From Dehalococcoidia bacterium (GTDB lineage Bacteria; Chloroflexota; Dehalococcoidia; Dehalococcoidales; Fen-1064), in assembly GCA_003153075.1 (NCBI GenBank), contig PMBW01000222.1, positions 2,421 through 12,141 on the forward strand: a DNA stretch of 9,721 bases, read 5' to 3'. Position numbers and translations under genes: made by a program. The number at the start of each line of letters is the position of its first letter. Within the stretch, counting starts at the first letter, position 1. Below the pieces are notes generated by a model. The model had not been told where the DNA came from, did no database searches, and worked only from the letters and a program-made list of their open reading frames with translations. Shown piece by piece: positions 1-5,887 of this stretch.

Positions 1-1538
1 ATAAAAGCATAGTTAAGACCAAGTCCTCCCGCCTGGCGCTGGGCCAGCGCGTCATGGTTGTGGCCCCTCATTACGTAAGCTGTCCAATCTGCTGCTGCCA
101 TCGTACGGATATCCATACTGATACCGACGGCGGCAAAATAGGATTTAACCACTTGCAGCAAATCCAAATCAACCGTATTCTGAGCCACGATATCGGTCTT
201 AAAACCATTCGGAAAGCCGGCTGCCGCCAGCATTTGTTTTGACAAAGTCGGATTATAGGCATACTCATCCTTCAAGGCCTGCGGCCATTGGTCATAGGGA
301 TATCCCCACCCTGTCATGGCATATGAGGTTAATGTCAGGGGAAGCGGCGAGCAAGTGCCTCCGTAATAAGAACTGGTGATCGTGGGAAGGTCAAGCGCAT
401 GCTGCATCGCAATTCTGACATTGATATCTTTAAACGGGGCTACATCGACTCTCGGATCGACAGTCGGTTGATTTGACGTCGCATAAGTTAATTGAACCAG
501 CTCAGGGTTAGTTTTGCTTAAATTTTTAGAATCGGTAAGCCCGATATTGTCCAGCGCATCTATTTTACCGGTACGCAGAGCTGCCAGGGTTGTGGCCACG
601 TCAGGGATGATCAGATATTTAAGCGCATCTACGTACGGCAGCTGGTTTTGCGGAAAATGTTCGTCGTATCCCCAATAATTGGGGTTTCTAACCAGAGTCG
701 CAGAAGCGCCGGTAACATAATCATTCAGTAAAAACGGCCCGGTGCCGATGACATGATGCCAATCCTTGAGGTCGCCCCATTGCGCAGTTGCTTCCTGGTT
801 CGCGATCGATTGTTCGCTATCGGTGGGGTCCATTGCTTCGATTATGTACTCGGGGTTCGCTACTTTCCATTTGAAAACCACGGTATACTTATCGGGAGCT
901 GTTAAAGATGAAACGTTTTGAAACACGCTATATGTGGCAGAAAAAGGAGCGTGGGTAGTAAAAGTACCTATACCGAATTGGTGGCTGTAGCTCCATATAA
1001 TGTCAGCGGAGGTTAACTCACGGCCGTTGGCTGGCGAAATATTCTGCCAGTGAACCCCCTGGCGTAGGTGGATAACGTAAGTGCTCGCGTCCGTCAATTC
1101 CCAGGATTGAGCCAGGTATCCTCCCACATAATCGCCGGGGCAGAAGAGCATGCTGTAGTTGAAAACCTTGGGATCAGTGATCCACGTCGGACCAACGAGT
1201 TTTTCCATCCATGCCGGTGTGATGGTATACCCGCCGCCGTAATAAGGGTCAAAACTTCCTATATCCTGCGGAATAGAAAGGGTTATTTGACCGCCGTATT
1301 GCGGTGTTCCGAGCTTGTCCCACCATTTGCCTGCCGTAGTAGGTGCAGAAGTAGTAACTACAACCGAGCTGGATGTGGTAGTAGTGGGTTTGGTTGTGGA
1401 TATGGTAGTAGTCGATGTTGTGGATTGCCTGGTGGTTGTGGTGGTTGTGGTGGTTGTTGTTGACGTACCGCAAGATGCAAGTAGCATCGCGGCTGCTATC
1501 AAGACGCTTAGACCCAACCAGATAACCTTGTTTTTCAA
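1..1538 (-). CDS. ABC transporter family 5 substrate-binding lipoprotein (SBP-A), 3' end off the window
   Basis: This is a solute-binding protein of the SBP_bac_5 (peptide/nickel, DppA/OppA-like) family, expected to be lipid-anchored outside the membrane and to deliver a ligand to an ABC permease. I translated 512 codons with no stop. Residues 1-23 form a lipoprotein signal: K2-K4, a hydrophobic core, then lipobox L20-A-S-C23. Residues 24-70 are a Thr/Ser-rich tether containing ten consecutive Thr. The binding domain starts at W72-W73-D-K-L and includes family-typical stretches such as G-T-G-P-F and N-P-N-Y-W-G-Y-D. The start is TTG at 1538, six bases after AGGAGG. The nearby ATG (1543) is out of frame and stops after two codons. 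By comparison with SBP-B about 115 C-terminal residues lie beyond the window. The family is clear; the ligand is unknown, and peptides are only a default guess. Confidence 0.93.
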   Translation of the reverse strand, partial: MKNKVIWLGLSVLIAAAMLLASCGTSTTTTTTTTTTRQSTTSTTTISTTKPTTTTSSSVVVTTSAPTTAGKWWDKLGTPQYGGQITLSIPQDIGSFDPYYGGGYTITPAWMEKLVGPTWITDPKVFNYSMLFCPGDYVGGYLAQSWELTDASTYVIHLRQGVHWQNISPANGRELTSADIIWSYSHQFGIGTFTTHAPFSATYSVFQNVSSLTAPDKYTVVFKWKVANPEYIIEAMDPTDSEQSIANQEATAQWGDLKDWHHVIGTGPFLLNDYVTGASATLVRNPNYWGYDEHFPQNQLPYVDALKYLIIPDVATTLAALRTGKIDALDNIGLTDSKNLSKTNPELVQLTYATSNQPTVDPRVDVAPFKDINVRIAMQHALDLPTITSSYYGGTCSPLPLTLTSYAMTGWGYPYDQWPQALKDEYAYNPTLSKQMLAAAGFPNGFKTDIVAQNTVDLDLLQVVKSYFAAVGISMDIRTMAAADWTAYVMRGHNHDALAQRQAGGLGLNYAF

Positions 1539-1544
1539 TTCATT

Positions 1545-1550
1545 CCTCCT
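1545..1550 (-). promoter_or_regulatory. Shine-Dalgarno site deciding the TTG start of SBP-A
   Basis: A perfect AGGAGG on the minus strand ends six bases before TTG (1538-1536). An ATG at 1543-1541 lies only one base after it and reads Met-Asn-stop, so the TTG is the only start that gives the lipoprotein signal. Confidence 0.85.
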
Positions 1551-1635
1551 TTTATTATTTACATATTCGCGACAATGATTTTTATATCTGCCACAATAAC
1601 ATTAAATCAAGGCTATTTTTTGTTTTATTTTGATA

Positions 1636-1663
1636 TTGACAAATTATCCGTTTCCTTTATAAT
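1636..1663 (+). promoter_or_regulatory. Sigma-70-type promoter for the dehydrogenase gene
   Basis: TTGACA (1636-1641) and TATAAT (1658-1663) are both exact consensus boxes with a 16-bp spacer, reading toward the dehydrogenase at 1892. The 26-bp palindrome begins at the next base, so a bound repressor would cover the start point. The predicted 5' leader is about 220 nt. Confidence 0.75.
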
Positions 1664-1689
1664 ATTCCATATGATATATCATTAGGAAT
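1664..1689. promoter_or_regulatory. 26-bp palindromic operator candidate, site 1
   Basis: The arms ATTCC and GGAAT flank a perfect 12-bp palindrome, ATGATATATCAT, with two unpaired bases on each side. It abuts the -10 box of the rightward promoter and lies about 19 bp beyond the -10 box of the leftward promoter, so one protein could silence both genes. A near-identical copy (25 of 26 bases on the opposite strand) lies at 3392-3417 near a MarR gene. Size, symmetry and position suit a dimeric MarR repressor; the assignment is inferred. Confidence 0.7.
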
Positions 1690-1707
1690 ACTTTCGGGTC
1701 AAAAATC

Positions 1708-1737
1708 ATGCTAACATTGATACGCAGGGCTTGTCAA
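1708..1737 (-). promoter_or_regulatory. Leftward promoter candidate for SBP-A
   Basis: The minus strand has TTGACA (1737-1732), an 18-bp spacer and TAGCAT (1713-1708), which matches four of six -10 bases. The same pair of boxes, with a 17-bp spacer, occurs in the homologous region at 3344-3372, which supports its function. The implied leader before SBP-A is about 165 nt and contains the palindrome. Confidence 0.5.
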
Positions 1738-1742
1738 TAGGT

Positions 1743-1777
1743 AACAATGTGTACTGCCTGCATTCTACCACATTGTT
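1743..1777. repeat. 9-bp inverted repeat in the dehydrogenase leader
   Basis: AACAATGTG (1743-1751) and CACATTGTT (1769-1777) are perfect reverse complements separated by 17 bases. No T-run follows, so it is not an intrinsic terminator. It could be a leader hairpin or a second protein-binding site upstream of the dehydrogenase. Confidence 0.45.
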
Positions 1778-1891
1778 CACAGGAATGTTGTTAAAAAATA
1801 TTGAGCCATTGTCTGAGGATATATCACTACCGGAACGTAAATTTCGGAAAAAGTTAGCAAGCTTTAAATTAAATAAGAAAGGAGAATAATC

Positions 1892-2677
1892 ATGAGACTG
1901 GAAGGAAAAGTCGCGGTCATTACCGGAGCCGGCTCAGGGATCGGCAGAGCCACCGCCAGACTCTTCGCCAAAGAAGGCGCCAAAGTTCTGGCAGCAGATT
2001 ATAATGCCAAGTCAGGGCAGGAAACGGTAGATGATATCAAAAAGGCAGGGGGCACAGCCAGCTTTATCGAAGTGAATATCGGCAGCGTCGCCGATAACAA
2101 GCGGATGATCGATACGGCGGTAAATTTATATCAAAGGTTGGATATCCTTTATAACAACGCCGGTTTAGGCGGGCCTACACTGGAAGCCACAACGGAGGAA
2201 AACTGGCAGGCGATGATAGATGTAAATCTGACCGGTCCGTTTTTTGCCTGCCAGCATGTTATCCCGCAAATGAAAAAACAGGGAGGTGGTGTGCTCCTGT
2301 TCACTGCATCCCAGGGAGGAGTGTGGGGGGTCAGCAAGGCCAGGTCGCCAAGTTACAGCATCGTAAAAGGCGGCGTTGTAATGATGGGCGATTGCTTGGC
2401 CAGACTACTGGGAAAGGATAACATCCGCGTCAATGTCATCTGTCCGGGCATTACCAACACCGGTTTGTATGATTCCCATTTCTACGATGCCCAGGGCAAG
2501 GAGCATACCCTCAACGAAGAAGAGAAACGCGCTTTTATGGCTGGTTTCTCTAAAAACATCGCTTTGGGAAGAGTAGGAAAGCCGGAAGATGTTGCCAATC
2601 TAGCGCTGTTCCTGGCCTCGGATGAATCAGCTTTCATTACCGGCGAGTCCTTCCTGATCGACGGCGGACGCTTATAG
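1892..2677 (+). CDS. Short-chain dehydrogenase/reductase (classical SDR)
   Basis: This is a 261-residue NAD(P)-dependent oxidoreductase with a Rossmann fold, presumably cytosolic, converting a hydroxyl group to a ketone or the reverse. The nucleotide-binding motif T-G-A-G-S-G-I-G is at 11-18. D36 at the end of the second strand favours NAD(H) over NADP(H). N-N-A-G is at 88-91, and the catalytic set is N112, S140, Y155 and K159 (Y-x3-K). The C-terminal G-R-V-G-K-P-E-D-V and F-L-I-D-G-G blocks are typical. S140 and Y155 are 15 residues apart, two more than the usual 13, a small insertion near the active site. ATG follows AAAGGAG by seven bases. The gene stands alone and is divergent from SBP-A with a shared palindromic control site. 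The substrate is not determinable; sequence style resembles FabG-like and alcohol or steroid dehydrogenases alike. Confidence 0.95.
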   Translation: MRLEGKVAVITGAGSGIGRATARLFAKEGAKVLAADYNAKSGQETVDDIKKAGGTASFIEVNIGSVADNKRMIDTAVNLYQRLDILYNNAGLGGPTLEATTEENWQAMIDVNLTGPFFACQHVIPQMKKQGGGVLLFTASQGGVWGVSKARSPSYSIVKGGVVMMGDCLARLLGKDNIRVNVICPGITNTGLYDSHFYDAQGKEHTLNEEEKRAFMAGFSKNIALGRVGKPEDVANLALFLASDESAFITGESFLIDGGRL

Positions 2678-2701
2678 GAAAATAATTCAACTATTATCAA
2701 A

Positions 2702-2728
2702 AAAGAGCCCCGGTGGACGGGGCTCTTT
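2702..2728. terminator. Bidirectional Rho-independent terminator
   Basis: An 11-bp perfect stem, AAAGAGCCCCG (2702-2712) with CGGGGCTCTTT (2718-2728), has a 5-nt loop. Read on the minus strand the stem runs into six T residues, ending the MarR transcript. On the plus strand the arm ends in TTT and then a weaker T-rich stretch, ending the dehydrogenase transcript. It lies between the two convergent stop codons. Confidence 0.9.
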
Positions 2729-2756
2729 AGTTATTTCAAATAAATTGATGAAAGGC

Positions 2757-3215
2757 TTAGACCGGAACGCCCTTTTTCAGCTTGGCCAATACTTTACTCA
2801 AGCTGGTATAAACCTGCTGGTGCTCTTTTGCTGTTAACACTGATAGTATCGCGTCAACTGTTTTACTTTCCTTACCGATCTTCAGCATTTCCAGACCCTT
2901 CTCGGTCAACTCAATTCTCAGCAGCCTGGATTTCGGCGTGTCTTTGATCCTTCGAATCAGCCCGTCTTTTTCCATACTGATCGTCTGCCGGGAAATTACG
3001 TTTATTTTACGTTCAACATTCTTCGCCACTTCGGATAAGGTCGCCTTCGTGCCCAACTCCTGAATGATCCGCAACACATGCAATTGCTGACCGGGGATAT
3101 GGTAATAACTTAATTCCCTCTGTCTGGCGAGAAAGGTCAAGTGATTTATCTTCCCCATTAGTAAAAATAACTCAAAGTTCGAGGCTGACTCAGCGGACTT
3201 TACCGATTTTTTCAT
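2757..3215 (-). CDS. MarR-type winged-helix transcriptional regulator (MarR1)
   Basis: This 152-residue protein is a likely dimeric, ligand-responsive DNA-binding repressor. An N-terminal dimerisation helix (about 13-35) is followed by a winged helix: helices around 42-55, 59-68 and recognition helix 70-84, then a wing at about 87-104 ending in the family-typical L-T-E-K-G. The C-terminal helices (116-148) complete the dimer interface. The wing reads K-D-T-P-K-S-R where many MarR proteins carry D-x-R, a variation shared with the second MarR protein of the window, so the two are paralogues. The start is ATG with an imperfect GGGGA upstream. It converges on the dehydrogenase, and its upstream region carries the same 26-bp palindrome as the SBP-A/dehydrogenase region. 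Autorepression and control of those genes is the natural inference. Confidence 0.92.
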   Translation of the reverse strand: MKKSVKSAESASNFELFLLMGKINHLTFLARQRELSYYHIPGQQLHVLRIIQELGTKATLSEVAKNVERKINVISRQTISMEKDGLIRRIKDTPKSRLLRIELTEKGLEMLKIGKESKTVDAILSVLTAKEHQQVYTSLSKVLAKLKKGVPV

Positions 3216-3273
3216 ATTTCCCCATTCCTTTAAAAAACTGCAATGCAGATATTCGATACCGAATTTTGTACAA

Positions 3274-3282
3274 ATTATAGCA
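3274..3282 (-). promoter_or_regulatory. Extended -10 promoter candidate close to MarR1
   Basis: On the minus strand TG-C-TATAAT is a perfect extended -10 (TATAAT 3279-3274), about 58 bp before the MarR1 ATG. No good -35 box is present. It would give a short leader that does not include the palindrome, so MarR1 may have a second start point insensitive to it. Confidence 0.4.
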
Positions 3283-3343
3283 CAAATAATATTCCGTTTT
3301 TTTTACCATCCCGATTTATCAATAACTCAATTGTTGACACCTA

Positions 3344-3372
3344 TTGACAAATTTTTAATTGAATGATAGCAT
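3344..3372 (+). promoter_or_regulatory. Rightward promoter candidate, homologous to the SBP-A promoter
   Basis: TTGACA (3344-3349), a 17-bp spacer and TAGCAT (3367-3372) match the box pair in front of SBP-A. Another TTGACA lies ten bases upstream (3334-3339). It now faces a non-coding stretch and an SBP gene remnant, so it probably once drove the lost SBP gene. Confidence 0.45.
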
Positions 3373-3391
3373 GGTTCTAATTCCATAAGTT

Positions 3392-3417
3392 ATTCCTACT
3401 GATATATCATATGGAAT
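3392..3417. promoter_or_regulatory. 26-bp palindromic operator candidate, site 2
   Basis: ATTCC and GGAAT arms flank a core containing the perfect palindrome TGATATATCA. The site equals the reverse complement of 1664-1689 at 25 of 26 bases. On the minus strand, toward MarR1, TTGATA (3445-3440) lies exactly as far upstream of the palindrome as TTGACA does at site 1 (28 bases), although the matching -10 position (AACCAT) is poor. Homology continues on the MarR1 side as shared CATGCTA and TTGTCAATAGGT blocks. Confidence 0.7.
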
Positions 3418-3492
3418 ATGGTTAATAATTTATTTCATTTATCAATAGCGCGTTAATAAAAGAAAACCAACCGGATTTATTGAATATCTGCC

Positions 3493-3626
3493 GTAAGCTG
3501 GTCTTGCCAGGGGAATCCAGGGTACTGTGAGTTTGGTGGTAGGATTCACAGCTAAGTGTTGTTGTAGACCCCTCCCGTCGTCGGAGCCCTGGGGATAATC
3601 GGGGATAGTGGCAAGACCAGTTTTAC
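3493..3626. ncRNA. Highly self-complementary element of about 134 nt, possible structured RNA or small mobile repeat
   Basis: The outer arms CTGGTCTTGCCA (3498-3509) and TGGCAAGACCAG (3609-3620) pair perfectly over 12 bp. They extend outward to GTAAG (3493-3497) with TTTTAC (3621-3626) through one G-U pair and one bulge. Inside, CCAGGG (3517-3522) pairs with CCCTGG (3587-3592), CTGTGA (3525-3530) with TCACAG (3546-3551), and CTCC (3572-3575) with GGAG (3583-3586). This makes a branched fold with two inner hairpins. I see no open reading frame of note, no SRP RNA, tmRNA or RNase P signature, and no obvious flanking target duplication. The coding strand is not determinable. A short non-autonomous element with terminal repeats is the main alternative. 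Confidence 0.45.
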
Positions 3627-3711
3627 CATTTCAATATTTATCTTTAAAAATAATCTCAACCTTACGCGTTTGCGTTTAATTATCCGCTGGTTTTCTGTGA
3701 AAAGAAGAGTT

Positions 3712-3870
3712 ACATTGATAGTATCCACCTGTTTCCTCCAACCATGGTTTAGGGGTTATTACAGCCAAAGCGCTGGGGTTTCGGCAACGCCCGGTTCTCC
3801 TCAGTTCATCTCGTTTTATGCTCTGCGCTTCTGGATCGACCAAAACCTGAAACAACGCGGCGGACATTAA
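3712..3870 (+). pseudogene. C-terminal remnant of a family 5 substrate-binding protein gene
   Basis: The last 45 or so codons before TAA at 3868-3870 align with the C-terminus of SBP-B. F-L-Q-P-W-F-R-G-Y matches F-L-H-Q-P-W-L-K-G-Y, and the strongly similar R-F-W-I-D-Q-N-L-K matches R-F-W-I-D-Q-K-L-K near the end. Similarity fades upstream of about 3730, and the frame closes again within a short distance, so at least nine tenths of the gene is gone. The divergent control region at 3344-3417, homologous to that of SBP-A, lies a few hundred bases upstream in the right orientation. This fits a former complete SBP gene reduced by deletion. The left boundary is approximate. Confidence 0.8.
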
Positions 3871-3904
3871 TATTACTGTTCATGTATTCTACATTCACAA
3901 AGTT

Positions 3905-3913
3905 TGGTATAAT
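3905..3913 (+). promoter_or_regulatory. Extended -10 promoter candidate upstream of SBP-B
   Basis: TG-G-TATAAT is a perfect extended -10, with TATAAT at 3908-3913. The -35 region is poor. It is the best rightward promoter before SBP-B and would give a leader of about 210 nt that includes the inverted repeats at 3949-3990 and 4001-4100. Confidence 0.4.
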
Positions 3914-3948
3914 TAGGAAATCTGTCACTCAATTCTTGTAGATTTAGC

Positions 3949-3990
3949 GCGGGAATGGTGCCCAGCTTTTTACCCGAACACCATTCCCGC
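3949..3990. repeat. Perfect 12-bp inverted repeat upstream of SBP-B
   Basis: GCGGGAATGGTG (3949-3960) and CACCATTCCCGC (3979-3990) are exact reverse complements around an 18-nt loop. No T-run follows on either strand, so it is a poor intrinsic terminator. It could be a stable leader hairpin or a remnant of a small mobile element. Confidence 0.6.
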
Positions 3991-4000
3991 TCATCAACAA

Positions 4001-4100
4001 TGGTAACCTGTTACAATAGTTCGAGTATCTGTGAATTTATGCTCGGATACCGGGTTGACCAATAAACTCCGGCAATGACTTTCTCCACGTAAGGTTACCA
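4001..4100 (+). ncRNA. Foldable 100-nt leader element before SBP-B, possible cis-regulatory RNA
   Basis: An 8-bp closing helix, TGGTAACC (4001-4008) with GGTTACCA (4093-4100), encloses two hairpins. The first pairs 4020-4028 with 4039-4047 (CGAGTAT with ATGCTCG at its core, one G-U inside) around a 10-nt loop. The second pairs CCGGGTT (4050-4056) with AAC-T-CCGG (4065-4072, one bulged T) around an 8-nt loop. The closing helix ends about 20 nt before the SBP-B Shine-Dalgarno. Its 5' arm can alternatively form the small palindrome GTAAC-CT-GTTAC (4003-4014). I do not recognise a known riboswitch class. It may equally be fortuitous. Confidence 0.35.
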
Positions 4101-4128
4101 AGGCAGCTTTTAAAAATATTGGAGCATT

Positions 4129-5817
4129 ATGGAAACAACAACCGGCAGATGGTGGGATAAACTTGGTAAACCGCAATACGGCGGTGAGATGGTGATTGGC
4201 GCCAAAAATATCGAGAATTTTGATCCTTATTTTAATGAAGGGCTTACTACTATCCAATCTGCCTGGATGGAAAGGCTGGTCGCCGATGATTGGACAATTA
4301 ACCCGGAGGAATGGAATTACCGGATCCATTTCCGTCCCGATGAATATCTGAAAGGGCATTTGGCGAATAGCTGGGAATTTCCCGATTCGAATACCTGTAT
4401 CGTGCACATACGTCAGGGCATTCACTGGCAGGACATTCCGCCGGTAAACGGACGGGAATTTACCGCCGCCGATGTGGCTTATCATTACCACCGGCTGCTC
4501 GGCTTGGGCAGCGGCTTTACCCAGCCCGCCACTGCTCACGCTAATGTCGTGACTGCCTATAAAGACCTGATTTTAGTCTCCGCTGCGGATAAATATACCG
4601 TCATTTTTAAGTGGAAGACGCCTGCCCGCGAATTTATGAAACAAACGCTGCAGGCCCCGACCAATGCTGCGTGCATCGAGGCGCGCGAAGTGGTCGAAAA
4701 ATGGGGTGATGCTAGCGACTGGCATCATGCCGTCGGCACCGGTCCGTTCATCTTGCAGGAGTTCATTCCCGGGAAATCTGCAACGCTGGTAAAAAACCCC
4801 GGTTATTGGGGATATGACGGGCGCTACCCCGAAAATCAACTTCCTTATGTCGATAAATTAAAATTCCTTATTATCCCTGATGATAATGACGCAATGGAAG
4901 CCCTGCATTCGGGGAAAATCGATGTTCTAGAAAGACTGTCTTTCCAACAGGCCCAGATAATGAAAATCAGGAACCCCGAAATCACCCAACTGGCAGCGCC
5001 CGCTTCGAATGCCGAGACGATCGACCCCCGGAATGATGTACCGCCTTTTAATGATATCCGCGTGCGCAAAGCGATGCAGATGGCCATCGACTTGCCTACC
5101 ATCGCCAAATCATACTACAGCGGAACAATTGACCCATATCCTTGCTCATTAACCTCCCGACATATGAAGGGATGGGGATTTCCCTACGAAGAATGGCCGC
5201 GGGAATTGAGGGAAGAGTACGCCTACAATCCCGGGGCTGCAAGGAAGCTGCTGACTGAGTCCGGCTATCCTGACGGATTTAAAACTAACATTGTTACCGA
5301 CAGCGCCGGGGACCTGGGCTTACTGCAAATAGTTAAGTTCTATTTCGCCCGGGTTAACATTAATATGGAGATCCGTCCTGTAAAAACGGAAGCATGGATG
5401 TCGGATGTAAAAACCGGCCACAAACACGACCAGTTGGCGCACCGCACAGGGCAGGGTCAACTCGGTCACTGTATGGAGCCGATCCGACAGCTGAACCCGC
5501 TGATAAAGGGATATCCCACTAATTATGTAATGATCGGTGATCCTGTTATCGGAGACTTCTATACGAAGGCTTTAGTTGCAGACAGCATTGATGAAATGAA
5601 GCAGGTTATCAGGTCAGCCAACGAATATTACGCGCGGCAGCACTTTACCATCTCATTGCTTCATCCCATGCGTTATTTCCTGCATCAACCCTGGCTGAAA
5701 GGCTACAACGCCCAGTATTATTCGGTATCAGCCGTTACCGGCGGTCCCACTATGTTGTACTTTTATCCGGCGCGGTTCTGGATAGACCAAAAACTGAAGC
5801 ATGCCATGCAGCGTTAA
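4129..5817 (+). CDS. ABC family 5 substrate-binding protein lacking its export signal (SBP-B)
   Basis: This 562-residue SBP_bac_5 protein is complete at the C-terminus but begins M-E-T-T-T-G-R-W-W-D-K-L, that is, at the very end of the Thr-rich tether of its paralogues. Compared with SBP-C it lacks the first 63 residues, including the lipoprotein signal and lipid-attachment cysteine. An in-frame TAA lies only 18 bases before the ATG, and no signal-like coding stretch was found further upstream. The binding domain is otherwise intact: F-T-A-A-D-V at 111-116, G-T-G-P-F at 203-207, N-P-G-Y-W-G-Y-D at 223-230, V-R-K-A-M-Q at 312-317, and R-F-W-I-D-Q near the end. GGAG sits four bases before ATG, so translation is possible. 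As it stands the product should stay in the cytoplasm, which would make it either a decaying gene or a repurposed soluble protein. It precedes the MFS gene in the same direction by 70 bp. Confidence 0.9.
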   Translation: METTTGRWWDKLGKPQYGGEMVIGAKNIENFDPYFNEGLTTIQSAWMERLVADDWTINPEEWNYRIHFRPDEYLKGHLANSWEFPDSNTCIVHIRQGIHWQDIPPVNGREFTAADVAYHYHRLLGLGSGFTQPATAHANVVTAYKDLILVSAADKYTVIFKWKTPAREFMKQTLQAPTNAACIEAREVVEKWGDASDWHHAVGTGPFILQEFIPGKSATLVKNPGYWGYDGRYPENQLPYVDKLKFLIIPDDNDAMEALHSGKIDVLERLSFQQAQIMKIRNPEITQLAAPASNAETIDPRNDVPPFNDIRVRKAMQMAIDLPTIAKSYYSGTIDPYPCSLTSRHMKGWGFPYEEWPRELREEYAYNPGAARKLLTESGYPDGFKTNIVTDSAGDLGLLQIVKFYFARVNINMEIRPVKTEAWMSDVKTGHKHDQLAHRTGQGQLGHCMEPIRQLNPLIKGYPTNYVMIGDPVIGDFYTKALVADSIDEMKQVIRSANEYYARQHFTISLLHPMRYFLHQPWLKGYNAQYYSVSAVTGGPTMLYFYPARFWIDQKLKHAMQR

Positions 5818-5826
5818 TGCTACAAT
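5818..5826 (+). promoter_or_regulatory. Weak extended -10 candidate before the MFS gene
   Basis: TG-C-TACAAT lies directly after the SBP-B stop codon, 61 bp before the MFS start. No convincing -35 box is seen. The same TGCTACAAT string recurs before MarR2 at 7418-7426. The MFS gene may instead be read through from SBP-B, as no terminator separates them. Confidence 0.25.
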
Positions 5827-5887
5827 AGTGGGAATGTGAAAAATGCTTTTTAATAATAGTGATTACTTTTTAGTCTGCGGATAAAAT

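Noticed and set aside
1429..1462. Microsatellite or tandem repeat of GTGGTT units.
   Set aside because: It is coding sequence for the poly-Thr tether in the confirmed SBP-A frame, though the low complexity may make its length variable.
1068..1578. Open frames rich in Cys/Gly, Val or His running across the GGT/GTT-rich stretch near 1380-1460.
   Set aside because: They are other-frame readings of the Thr-rich tether codons (ACC, ACA) of SBP-A; the minus-strand lipoprotein frame explains the region.
3493..3626. Known RNA classes (SRP 4.5S, tmRNA, RNase P, common riboswitches) for the branched element.
   Set aside because: None of the conserved sequence blocks of these families is present on either strand.
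3949..3990. Intrinsic terminator for the SBP remnant.
   Set aside because: The 12-bp stem is good, but no T-run follows on either strand and the loop is long (18 nt).
4001..4100. tRNA-like element: 7 to 8-bp terminal helix ending in CCA.
   Set aside because: The enclosed length is about 98 nt, and no T-arm with a TTCRA loop lies next to the 3' arm on either strand; no anticodon arm at a proper distance.
4001..4100. Integron attC site, from the AAC and GTT ends of the inverted repeat.
   Set aside because: The right arm GTTACCA does not fit GTTRRRY, and there is no integrase gene or cassette array.
3994..4539. A 181-codon minus-strand frame overlapping the 5' part of SBP-B.
   Set aside because: No ribosome-binding site or recognisable domain, and it is antisense to a clearly conserved SBP domain.
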